From positions 1,922,001 to 1,986,000 of the forward strand of contig JAMSLZ010000006.1 in NCBI GenBank assembly GCA_026027325.1: a DNA stretch of 64,000 bases, written 5' to 3'. Both the position numbers and the translations under genes were made by a program. The stretch is from Actinomucor elegans. Its lineage: Eukaryota; Mucoromycota; Mucoromycetes; Mucorales; Mucoraceae. The first letter of the stretch is position 1; each line of letters opens with the position of its first letter. Shown piece after piece: positions 30,546 through 41,863 of this stretch. The notes beneath the pieces are model-generated. The model was given only the letters and a program-made list of their open reading frames with translations, was not told where the DNA came from and did not search any database.

Positions 30546-33500
30546 TTACTGAAATAAGGTGAATGCTTCTTGTTCGGCTTGTAATTTTTCTTGATCAGTT
30601 AATCCTTGACTCCAATGATTATCTAGCCATTGATTCCATTTGGTATTATTTGTAAGAGTAGAAGGTGGCGGCTTGTTCAATCCTCGACGAACAAAGGCAT
30701 CTTCTGTACCAATGATATAAAACATATGATAAGAATCTCGACAGATCTTATACTGCATGCCAGATCGAATGGTAATTTTTTTAGTCTGATCTCCTTTCTG
30801 TGTTAGGTTTCTAATATAATCTGTTAGGTTTTTGAAAGTAGATTGCTTTTATGTAATAAGTACCTCTTTAAGAACCTGGGTGTCAGTGATAGTTGATTGA
30901 TGCCCTTTGTTTCATTGGCCCAATCAATGTAATTAGCCACATAATCATCATATCCTCCACATCCTTCATCTACTATCTGCTGTGATGTAGCGTTGTCTAG
31001 TAATCGAATATTCAACGTTCGACTTTTTAATTTCTATTAGGAGAAAAAAAAAGATTAGTTTATAAGCAAATTGTAGATAACCATCATCTTACAAAGGTGA
31101 TATGATATGTATTCTCCATAGAAACAATTGTACCAGCAACACGAGTTCTATAAGTTGTTACATCACCTTGATCCATTTTCTCAGCTCTATTTTCCAACTT
31201 GAACAATTCGTATAGTTCTTGAGATTGCGAATCAGCAATAATGATATGCACCTATATATATATATATAACTAAGTATAGGAACATCTAAAACATCCCAAG
31301 CGTGCACTTACATGACGAACAATAGACAACACTAGCTTGTCAATGGTAAACATGATATGAGCTTCAGCACCAAAAATATAACGAACGCATTCTTCGAAAA
31401 CCTGTTGATCTATGTCACCTTCAAAGAGCTTGTCTATTAATGACAGTAATATATGATAATAGCCACGCTTGGTATCCATCTTTAGCGCTATATTTTTTGT
31501 TATTAGTAAGAGAAATGAACCGTTCATTTTGTACTTTTTTTTATACCTTTGAATCGTTTGGGTGTGATGCCTAAATCGCGTGCTTCTTCATATGCGCGCC
31601 TTGATTTCTCTGGATCATTTCTGAATTCAGCATCCAAGGACTTCATCTTGACCAGACGATCATAAAGTATCTGATACAGTCTAAAGAAGCAATAAAAGCT
31701 ATTGTCTCCAAAGAAATTATATGTTTTTTGGTTTTCATCATCTATTTCCATAACAGATTTCTCGGCTTTATCAATCAAGGCGCCTAATTTAGGTGTAACA
31801 GTAGCTGTTTTCTTGGTGGTTTTGGGCAAACGCTGTTGAGATGATCGTTTACTATTACGGCTTACAGCAGCAGCAGCAGCAGCAGCAGCAGCTCGACGAC
31901 GACGCGTTCTACGTCGACTATCACTTTCATCTTCATCGTCTTCTTCATCTTCATCCTCATCATCACCCGACACATTAGTAGAATCATCTTCTTTAGTGGC
32001 ATCATTCTCGTCTTCCTCCTCCTCTTCATCCTCTTCATCCTCCTCCTCTTCCTCTTCCTCTTCTTCATCATCTGAGAAATTGGATTTCTTTTTCGAGTTC
32101 AAGTTACGGGTCAGTACATCTTTTCGTAACTTGCCATCCTTGCTCTCGTTTAATTGATTTCTTCCGCGTCGTGCACGTCGAGACGAGCGAGCCGCGGCAG
32201 CCGCTACAGCCGCTGCATTTGCCGCTGCATTCGCTTTAATAGTTGTGGTGGTTGTGTTATCTGACTGAATGGACAACGTGTCATCATCCGCACCTGCATC
32301 CTCCACCATCACAATATCTTCAGCATTGGAAGGTTCCACATCTGCCACATCAAAAAACGCACTACAAAAATGCTGCAGAAACAAACGCATGGCTAAGCAA
32401 TCGTCTGGATTATATACAGGTTGCTTGACCAAATAAAAATAAAGCAACCGAGCTATATCTTTAAATACACTGGTATCGTGCATAACAAATGGTCCTTGTT
32501 CTTGACGCGCTATCAAGGTTTTAGCAGCGATATTCTTGCGGTCATTGATCTTGAATGTGATGCCTTGATAATCCAATGACTTCCAGAAATTTTTACGTTC
32601 TACTTCTCGCCAGATTTTATTCCATTCGCGTTGTGCGCGTTTCCATTCATCGTCTTTTTGTTTGAGTCGTCTCAAGACAATAGGCACCGTTTGCGAAGGG
32701 TTACTATACAATAAATCAATCATCTCTAAACCCTTAATGGGCCCGTAGATCTTTTTGATGATACGTTGGTACATGGAGGGACTAGCAGCCAGTTGATCAC
32801 TGGAAAGTCGAAAGTTGGCTTTTTCTTCAGGAGACATGACACTAAGCTTCTTGGCAATCGGTTCAAGAACAGCCATAGCGTTGAGGTTGGCTTCTATGTT
32901 GAGATCATAGTCATACCGTTCTTCTTCTACGCGATGCAAGGCTTCTTCGTATTGGTTCTTTTTAGCTGCTACGTAACCTGTGTCTTCACTGGCCCAGGTA
33001 GGATGTGAAATGTATGTATCATTGAGGACGTCCCAACAGAGCGCATCACGGCCGCTGCAACTGCGATCCTGCCAGGCTTTGTTGGCGATACGTCGATAAC
33101 TGGGTCCACAACCTACTGATTCATCGGATGGTGGTGGGTGATAGTTATTGTTATTAGATGGGCGTGGCGCTTTCAAGTTATCTTCTTCATCTTCATCTTC
33201 TTCATAGCCTACTAACTGCTTAAACCAATCAAACAATTCAGCATGTCCGCCTATAAAACTCTCAACACGACTAACGAGGATGTTTTGATCTACGATTTGC
33301 TGACTGAACAGGTTGAGGACCTTTAAAAATGCATTGTAGGTAGCTTTATTGCCGATATATGTCTTGACCTTTTGAAAGAATTCGGCTTCTTCAGCTGAAA
33401 AGGTGGGACGTGCCAAGTCTTGAGTTGATTCATCATTGTTGGTATCAGATCGTACATCGGATGTTTGTACGTCAGGCGCTTTATGGTGATGTTTAGTTCT

Positions 33501-34459
33501 CTACCCCACAGTTTTTTTTAGTTGGCTTGTATATATAAAAAAAAGATACACTACAAAAGGTTACCTTGGAAATACTGAGCGTAGGAATATTACCTAATCT
33601 CTTTTTGTTACGCTGCTTGTTGGGTTCTGGTAGAAATTGTTTGAATTCATCCAATAGTTCATTCGAACCATCAAACAAAACTTGTACTTCCGTATAGACC
33701 TATTGAAAGCCCCTCTATGTCAGGTGTGTATTGATAAGCAAATCTGTGGTTATTTACCTCTTGAATAGGCTTTTGATCTTTCTGATAGGTTTGTAATATC
33801 TCGAGAAATTTTTTATAGGTGTCTGGTTGACTTGCAAAACGACTCTTGATCTTATTGACATAGGTGATGGCGTGATTGAATTCTACTGGTGATTTATTCA
33901 TCGTAGGCGGCTCATTACTACTTTGTAAATTGAGGGCTTCACTATCAGTAATAGATGTAGTGCCAGAGGGTGTTGTGACCTTGATAATGTTGCGTTCTTG
34001 TGCATCCACGCTGCATTCAATACGGTAACCAGGTGGTAAAAAAGTATTAAAGCCAGAAATCAAGGTAGGGTGTCCTCGAAATAATGTAGAGACACGTTCA
34101 ATGACACCTGGGGTATCAATACTATTTGGAGAGTTAATAGACCTAGCAAATTCTCGCTGTATCACTCCTTACGTTTGAGTTTTAAAGTCTTTCATGATAT
34201 CAAGGAATTGATTATAGACGTTGGATTGTGAAGAAAACTTGGCTTTTACTTTATCCAAGTAGGTAAGCGCGTCTTTTACATTGAGTGGACGGTATTCTTC
34301 TTTTGGTGGTTCTTGTATTGACATGTTAGAAAGATGGCTATTCATTTCTTGGGATGAAGCGTAACTATTTAACAAATGCAACCGTTATTTCCTAAATGCA
34401 ACTAGTTTATAAACAAAAACTTGCCTGACATCTTGGGTGAGATTATCTGGTACCATCAT
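30546..34459 (-). CDS. SIN3: Sin3 transcriptional corepressor
   Basis: Nine exons (34,459-34,425; 34,364-34,173; 34,121-33,758; 33,699-33,565; 33,500-31,547; 31,487-31,312; 31,251-31,093; 31,033-30,864; 30,810-30,546) join in frame to 1,149 aa. Three paired amphipathic helix domains are visible: PAH1 (VKDALTYLDKVKAKF to FNTFLPPGY), PAH2 (HAITYVNKIKSRFASQ to FKQFLPEP) and PAH3 (AEFFQKVKTYIGNKATYNAF). The HDAC-interaction region follows (VGCGPSYRRIANKAWQDRSC, CWDVLNDTYISHPTW). A long acidic/alanine-rich insert is encoded at 31,860-32,240. The C-terminal Sin3 domain includes FGAEAHIMFTIDKLVLSIVR. By family it scaffolds the Rpd3-type histone deacetylase complex in the nucleus. Intron 1 begins GC (AG|GCAAGT). 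The start at 34,459 gives MMVPDNLTQDVS; it is somewhat short before PAH1, so an upstream exon is possible. Confidence 0.95.
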
Positions 34460-35211
34460 GGGTATTTGATTATATGGAAAAAAAAGTAGAGATGGAGTAC
34501 ACGCGTAATAATACTACCTAGAACCTTTAATTCTGAATGGGTCAAAAACCGGAGTTCGGGCCCAGAGTTGAGTGACTATGAATTTTTTCGGTCTGTCAGT
34601 TTTATCCGATAAAAATAAAAATAAATAAATAAATAAAAAAAAAAAAAGACACGTCAATTGACTGGATGAGCTGATCCAGATCTTTTCTTCTTCTTCTTCT
34701 TATCGATAGCTTAGCATTTACTAAGCATTGCTTGCCTCAGGCTTGTAGTAGATTCCAGTTGCACTGCTTGTGCATAATCGATTTCAAGAGATCTTTTTCT
34801 GTACTTTGCGCACTAAAACAAAAGGTACCATGAACAAAAAAGGCTGTCATTCTGACATTCAATTCAAATATGCATAAAAATTGGTTTGCTAAATAAACAT
34901 GAGACAATCGTTGTGTTACCTTGGATGAAACTCAAGAAAAGTGAGCGCCCTTTCATTGCATACTAGTAACAATAGTAAAAATTTACCTAGTTGCAGAAAA
35001 AACTGGTTGCTATGGTATCTTGGTTTACCATGAGGGGACTGTACAGTGACTGCCTACAGCCGATCAAAGAAGACAACGGGTATGTTCTGGCTCAACATTT
35101 CATTGGTTCATAATTGTACCTCCTATCTTTTTTATATATATTTTTTTTTTTAATTTATACCTAACAATCGAATGTTTTCCTTTTTGTTCTTCTTTATCTT
35201 AACTTAATAAT
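34460..35211. other. Divergent promoter region, Sin3 and RhoGAP
   Basis: About 750 bases between two divergent genes. It holds an A-rich patch (34,613-34,648), a short TCT/CTT repeat (about 34,681-34,700) and, near 35,130-35,155, TTTTTATATATATTTTT followed by a T/C-rich leader ahead of the ATG at 35,212. No gene is seen. Confidence 0.55.
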
Positions 35212-35652
35212 ATGTCTACCCTTTTGACTATCGGGGCTGGTTCCCCATTAATGCAACAGGAATCGAGTAACAAACGTCATAGTCGATCCCTTGATCTTCA
35301 ACCTACTGCCAGAACAAGACATTTACATCACAGATCTGCTTCAGAGAGTGATGGACTTGAACTCATTATTGCAGTTGAAAAGGTCAGTCAGGAAGAAGAA
35401 GAAGAAGAGCCTATTCCCAAAAGCACGATACCCTCTAGTAATTCAGTATTCTCACTCTACAAAAAGTTGGGCTCACCAGGCCGTCAACGCAGCATCAACA
35501 GCAAGAACGTTTTACCCGAGATAAGCTCCAACAAGCGTTCTCAATTCCAAAAGTCAAGAGCTTCCATTGGCTCAGCCTTTGCTGGTTTCCGTCAACCTAG
35601 TTTATCTACCAATACCCTGAAGCATCGGTTCAGTACACCTATTAACAACCCA

Positions 35653-35689
<37 letters not shown>

Positions 35690-37265
35690 CTACAGAGTAT
35701 AATGTATACTGATTTGTTTCAATTAGATGCAGCATATGCTATGAACCCTTTAATCCATAAAGACACATCGACTCTGCTGGCTCAGACAGGTGGAGAATCC
35801 AAACGTTCTTTACCCTTTAGTCTACAAACCGAGATTAATCAATTTGCTATTGATGGATTTGCTAAAAAGTACTTTGCTACACACAAACGAGGCTTATTTC
35901 GAAGAGCTGTGCCCATGAATGAACTTTTGTGTTGGACTAAAGATTCCATTAAACAGCCTTTGTTACTTTCCAACAAGAACTTAACCAAAGATGCTTTAAA
36001 GTGTTTTAAAATATTACAAATGCTGATGCACGATCGACCTCGATCACGTACGTTTCATACCATGGAAGCCTTTCAATCACTTTTGTGCTGTGGTATCAGT
36101 AAAGGACAAATGCGTGATGAAATTTATGTTCAAATCTGCAGGCAGTTGAACAAGAACCCCCGAGAGTAAGTTGATCTTTGTTAAAGCATGTGTAGAATAC
36201 TAATCTATCTATGTAGTGAATCCATAAGAAAAGGTTGGGAAATCCTTTGTGTCATTAGTGTTACTTTTCCACCTTCAAAGAATCTCGAGTCCTATTTACA
36301 CCGATTTGTGCAACAACATCATGATTGTCAAAAGAATCAAGTCAACATCTTGAGTCGATATGTATCTCAAAAACTAGAACGTATCTGCATTCGAGGCGCC
36401 AGAGGCAAGGTACTATCTGAAGCTGAAATAGAACGAGCTATGGTAAATAAGTAGTTATAGTGTGTGAATTGTAAACTAATCTACTTGCAGGAAGCGCCTT
36501 TTAAACCTTCTGTGTTTGGTGAACCTTTGGATGCCATCATGAAGCTCCAAAAGAACCAAGATCCCACTCTCAAGATACCCAAAATTGTTACTTTCTTAAC
36601 TCTTGCTGTGCATGAGTTGAATGGTTCAACGACTGAAGGAATATTCCGTGTATCTGGTGATGCTGATGCTGTCACTGATTTGGTAAGTCTATAGCATGTA
36701 AAAATATAGCAATAGCTCGACTCATATATATTCCCTCTATGCTCAGCGCATTCGTATAGAAAATGGCAATTATGATTCAACTGGTATTGATGATCCCAAT
36801 GTGCCCGCTTCCCTATTGAAATACTGGCTAAGAGACCTAGCTGAGCCACTGATTCCAACTGAATTCTATGATGATTGTATCAAATACGCTCACGATAAAG
36901 AAAAAGCCATTGAGATCGTGAATGCTTTACCAAGCACTAATAGACGTATTGTACTTTATATGATTCGATTTTTACAAGTAAAAAAAAAAAAAAAAACAAT
37001 GGGTTGTATTACTATATATGTTAACGCTTATTCATAGGATTTTGCTGATCCAGACGTAATTCAACATACGTTAATGAACGTCTTTAATCTGGCTATGGTT
37101 TTTGCACCCAATTTTCTTCGCTGCCCTTCTGTCAATCTCACTACCATCTATGAAAACTCCAAGTACGAGCAAACGTTTCTCAAGACGTTGATCACAGAGT
37201 TAAAAGTAGACAAAGAAGCCTGTGCTTATAATTCCGACGAGATCATTGGTAGAATCAAGATGTAA
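35212..37265 (+). CDS. MyTH4-RhoGAP protein
   Basis: Six exons (35,212-35,653; 35,727-36,165; 36,217-36,442; 36,491-36,682; 36,747-36,977; 37,038-37,265) join in frame to 585 aa. The N-terminal ~150 residues are basic, Ser-rich and disordered. A MyTH4 domain follows at about 200-350 (KCFKILQMLMHDRPR, SLLCCGISKGQMRDEIYVQI, GWEILCVISVTFPPSKNLES). The RhoGAP domain at about 380-575 carries the arginine-finger motif STTEGIFRVSGDAD, then LLKYWLRDLAEPLIP and NLAMVFAPNFLRCP. The architecture matches the ARHGAP39/Vilse type. It should stimulate GTP hydrolysis on a Rho/Cdc42-type GTPase at the cortex and may bind microtubules through MyTH4 (family knowledge). Intron 1 contains a 28-base A run right after its donor. 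Confidence 0.93.
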
Positions 37266-37404
37266 CCCCAATCTTTTTCTTTTTCATATGCTATTCCCTT
37301 TTGTTTTTCTCGTTGCACATCATTATGCTATATAGTATATTGTGTAAAGAACTATGCGTTTCTTTCTTCATCATTCCACTCATTACTAACAAGGTCCTAT
37401 TCAA

Positions 37405-39065
37405 ATGAGACCATTGACTACTCTAATCGTTACATTCCTTTTATCTTCTTGCAGCATTATATATGCTCAAGATGCCACATCCAATAAAAACAGTGATCAT
37501 TATCCTTATAAAACTGAAATTTCAAATGGTATGCTGTTAGGAAAAGAGCATTCACCTGTTCCTAACCTCCCTCCTTTTTTTTTATTACTGATAGATACAC
37601 TCAATGGATTTACAATTGAATATAAAAACTATTATAAAGTTGTAACCAATACAATAACACAAAAGAGATATTGTCTATTGAGTGTTGAAGGAGTAATACC
37701 TGAAGACTGCAATGTAATGTCTACCTTCAACATACCAATCAAGCATTTTAGTATTGATCCAGATTCTTACGATGTAATACCCTTTATCGAGGTATGTAAT
37801 TGAAATATTCCAAAGAATTGGTTGCATATTCATATTTTTATTAGTTGCTTGGTCTTCAAGGCAATGTAACCAAAACACTTACTGCCAATATAACATCCCC
37901 TTGTATCAAAGGCTCTGAATCCAGTACTGCGGCAGATGACATCGTCTTTTCTTCTAGTAATAGTCGTGGTATCAGCTTTTCTGCTAATACTGATACACGA
38001 ACTCCGCTTCAGGTACCCACAAAAAAATAAAATAAAGTTGGCAAGTACTAACTATTTTCAAAAGAAAGCGTCTTGGTTACTGTATCTTGGCGTATTCTTT
38101 GATATGGAGGTTAAAGCTTCAGCTATATACAACCAAATCAGTAACGATTACAATTGCCACAAGCACAATTTAGGTTTAGTGAGCACACCTAAACCTGTTG
38201 CATTCACCAGTTATGAAGAGAGTACTTCGACTTACACTGTCCATAGGGAAGCCTATTATCATGAATTAGCTGCCGATGCAGGTGAAAACGCATTCTATAC
38301 ATATATATATATATATATTCAATGAAAATTAATCTTATTGTTATCTAGGCCTCCGTTTGGTTGTTGTAAACGTTCTTCAGTCAAACAAATTCAAAGCTAA
38401 ACAGGAGCAATCGAGGCTTAATATCGCACTTCGTGGGGCAGAGGCCATTATTGATCTTAGCTTACCTAATTTAACCTATGATGCTTGGTTTGCAGGAGAC
38501 AAACAGGCATTTGTAAACGATATTCAATCTGTGCCTGCAGTAGCTAATAACCAAATATATACCTTGAATGGACTTGTCAATGCCAACAATATTTCAGGTA
38601 TTAAAAAAAAAAGACCATTCTACTATTCATTTATCCATATACTCACATATCATTTACATAGATTGGAGCCAGCGTTCAGTAGCGCGTCCTGACTTGGTCT
38701 TGCTGGACTTGATCAAGCACTTTCATAAATCTTTCGAAGTCCCATCGGATACCGCCTTTCCAACCCTCTTTCCAATCTGGATTCAACAATTCGATACGCT
38801 CAACGAGACACGACGCGTTATGACCGAAGATATATATGGCGGATGTGCAGATATAACAGCTACTGCATTTGAGCAGTCTAAATGTATCATTAGTGCTTCT
38901 GATGGTGCATTAACAAAGTCGGATTTGTCGAGTGGCGATAAAGCAGGCATTTCGGTAGGGGCTGTGCTCTTTGTCATTGTTGCTGTTTTGCTAGGTATTT
39001 GGTTGTACCGTCGTCACCGTCGACAAAAGAGGCATAATTTCTACAGAATGCATGATCTTCAATAA
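37405..39065 (+). CDS. Membrane-anchored periplasmic-binding-protein-like protein
   Basis: Six exons (37,405-37,528; 37,595-37,791; 37,845-38,012; 38,065-38,281; 38,349-38,597; 38,662-39,065) join in frame to 452 aa. The order is a signal peptide (LTTLIVTFLLSSCSIIYA), an extracellular region of about 370 residues, one membrane helix near the C-terminus (AGISVGAVLFVIVAVLLGIW) and a short basic cytosolic tail (RRHRRQKRHNFYRMHDLQ). The ectodomain resembles the two-lobed fold of ABC-type metal/siderophore-binding proteins: LLYLGVFFDME, then LRGAEAIIDLSLPNLTYDAW, NNQIYTLNGLVNANN and DWSQRSVARPDLVLLDLIKH. Cysteines and N-glycosylation sites suit the cell surface. The ligand is unknown; metal or siderophore capture is inference. 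The first intron is 66 nt and stop-free, so retention would keep frame. The acceptor of exon 4 is AAAAG. Confidence 0.8.
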
Positions 39066-40299
39066 ATATATTATTATCAATTACCATGTTGACTTTTAAG
39101 TATCTACAAAGATATTGCAGTATACAAATGCATAGGTTTCATTAAAGTAGTTCAGTCTGAGGATTTAGTCAGATCCATAATAATGCTATCGAGAAATTAC
39201 TTCAAATCATGTAAAATTGAACAACGAAAAAATAAAAAATAAAATAAAAGACATTGGTTTTTATTTTCTTTCTTTTTAATTAATTAATCAATCAAGTTGT
39301 ATAATTATATGTTGTTGATGTAGAAAAGTGCTGTATGAGAGGCTTTAAAAAATATCATTTTTAAATTTTGAAGTACTATTTACCTTTTAATTATCCTATG
39401 AAATATATACTATTAAAACAGAGCATTTTATATTATACAGCTTTGATTTAGGATAGAAAGCGCTAATGTACACTGATCAATTCTTTATATATACTTGTCA
39501 AATCAATTTTTAGATACCGCAATTTCTGTGTGCCTGAAACTATAATGTACCATGTTATAACCTCATTTTCGGACGATCGGTATCCCTTTTTCATACAATT
39601 TTTTTCTGTAATATTTTCAAATCGTAAAGCTCAATGAATTTTACCAAGAGATTAAACGTATTCTTCTACTCAGAAATTAAATATAAATATAAGACAGTAG
39701 TTTTTATTGAATGGTTGTATAGTAGTATTTGTAGGTTTTCCCTATTGCCAACATACAAGTGCTATTTACTATTGGTTTATCGTCAACGACTGATTTCAGC
39801 ATTAAAAGATGGCTATGAACCTTGGCTATTATTTAGCAAAACAGCATTACAAAATTCTCTTTAAATGAGTCTCTATTAATATACAATATCTTTAATGCAC
39901 TTTAAAGAAAGTATTCTATTGTTTTATTTCTATAACTCAAATCACAGAATACCCTAAATAAATAGCTTGATAAAGCTTTTGGTGTCATTCTTTTAGTTGT
40001 CAGTTCAGTCTGATTATTCACAGCATTTTCTTTTTCTTTTTCATATGTTTACTTTTTCATTTTCTGAATATAATATTCCTCTATTTTAGTATTGGACTTA
40101 CATTACATAGTCATTGATTATGAGAATAAAATATGACATACGTATATTGCTTGTTATAAATCGCAAGAACTGCGTTTTTGAACCCCTCTGACAATATACA
40201 ACTCCATTAAAAAGTTTCCTGGATTTTTGAAATAGACCATTTACTTTACACATCTTTTAAAGAGCTTTGTAATACTCAATAAGTCATGGTGTTTTTAGG

Positions 40300-40760
40300 T
40301 ATCGCGAACAAAACGAACGAGAGGAGGAGAAGGAGGAGATTGACGATTTTATTTACGGTATAATTTGCGGTTTAGGTACTAAAGCTAAATGGAAGCAAGC
40401 CGGAATTTCAAAATAACTTGACATTCCAACTTCAACTGTTAATACTGTAGCAATGGAGTACCGTAAATACAGTCGAAAACTACTCAGCCTCATTAAAAAA
40501 AACCTAAAGTACTCATTCCTTGAAACATACGCTTACTTCAGTATAGGATTTGAAAGAATTCTTATGATTAAAACAGAGTTCACCGGCAAACATTAGTCAA
40601 GGCGATAGGCAGAGAAGTTAGCTTACTAATTATCATCAATATGCTCAAGGAAAAGAGTTTTAAGTCATATAAATTTGCTAAGAATCTTACTAGATCTTGA
40701 ATTTAAAAAAAAAATACAAATAGTCCGAAAATGGATTACTGTTAGGCAAAATTCAATTCA
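40300..40760 (+). pseudogene. Tc1/mariner transposase relic, N-terminal part
   Basis: In one frame the translation reads IYGIICGLGTKAKWKQAG, a stop, then LDIPTSTVNTVAMEYRKYSR. This is the helix-turn-helix layout of Tc1-like transposases, in which the STV block ends the first HTH. Further on YSFLETYAYFSIGFERILMI and KIQIVRKWITVRQNSIHFIG stay protein-like but with several stops. No DDE catalytic part or terminal inverted repeats were recognised. Treat it as a dead, truncated copy. Confidence 0.45.
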
Positions 40761-41189
40761 TTTCATTGGTTGTCTACAAATAAACACTTTGAGTTCTATC
40801 TTTTAAACTGTAAACCAACTTTTTGTAATAGAAATTATAGATATGCAGAAAACGCGTTAAAAGAAGGTATAGGAAACCAAATGACACATTTAATAATGTA
40901 AAATCCATACGATAGTTTTTTTTAAATTTAGTGAGATATCTGTGATAAAAGATAGTTTGTGGAATGTTTTAGAAATTCTGTCTTAACTCGAGTGTTTGAT
41001 ACATAGCAAAATATAAAATAAAACACATTTGCATAATCACAAATATATTAGACTTACATTATTAGTAGACCATGCCTTGGGTATTCAGTTGCTGGATTCT
41101 ACAAAAAAAAGGGATATTTCAAATATTTTGAGTTTAGAGGAAACGTAGCAACTCTTGGGGTTTTCCGAAATAATTCCAGCAGTGTAGTC

Positions 41190-41246
41190 TCATTTTGAAC
41201 ATGTCTAGATCTACCAACTAATCCCGGTCTAACCTCGTGTTTGGTA
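41190..41246 (+). repeat. Interspersed repeat copy (orientation A)
   Basis: Contains CATTTTGAACATGTCTAGAT, then CTACCAACTAATCCCGGTC and AACCTCGTGTTTGG. Confidence 0.5.
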
Positions 41247-41320
41247 AGCAATTCAAGTTTAAGAACATTAATATATATACATGAACCATTATTCTCAAAA
41301 GTACAGAGAGTAAACTATAT

Positions 41321-41420
41321 ATTAATGACCGGCTATAAATTGCATACATTTCATGTAACTCAGATCAAATGATCTGTAGATCTCTCAGTCGATCTTGGTC
41401 GAATGCCGACATCGAATTAG
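41321..41420 (+). repeat. Interspersed repeat copy (orientation A, long)
   Basis: Aligns by eye over about 90 bases with 55,041-55,130: ATTAATGACCGGCTATAAAT, GCATACATTTCATGTAA, AGATCAAATGATCTGTAGAT, CTCTCAGTCGATCTTGG. It shows that the unit extends well beyond the 50-bp core. Confidence 0.65.
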
Positions 41421-41807
41421 AACTCTATACCGCAAATGAACTGCTGCCTCTAACCAAACTGTAGATCTACTCAATCGTGTTGATTAATACTCAACTTATG
41501 GAATGACCTTTATTAATCAAATAGTTTTTTTTCTCAATATTATCACATATTACTAATTAACTGACAGAGTATAGAATGAATCGAAAAAGAATAGTTTATT
41601 TTGTTTATCTTTATATCAAAGGAAGGGTATCGTTTATAAGGTACACAAGTAAAAAGAAGTAGTAATAATAGTAGTGATAAATTGTAGTCTATACAATTGA
41701 TTTTTAGGTTTTGAAAATGAGAAGATAGGAGAGTTTAAATACAAAAAGGAGCGAACAAATATCTACATTTTTTTTTCAAGATGAATGAGGGGAATAGAAA
41801 TGAATGA

Positions 41808-41811
<4 letters not shown>

Positions 41812-41839
<28 letters not shown>

Positions 41840-41848
41840 ATGTGTATA
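41812..41848. repeat. TA/TG microsatellite
   Basis: About ten TA units followed by TG-rich units, just downstream of the phosphatase gene. Confidence 0.85.
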
Positions 41849-41863
41849 AAAAAAGAATGTTTT

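Larger units (their letters stand above)
39066..41863. other. Spacer with transposon relic and repeat copies
   Basis: About 2.8 kb without an intact gene. It contains a decayed Tc1/mariner fragment (about 40,300-40,760), two forward copies of the interspersed family (41,190-41,246 and 41,321-41,420) and a TA/TG microsatellite at 41,812-41,848. The 76-codon frame at 39,634-39,864 has no recognisable content. Confidence 0.55.
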
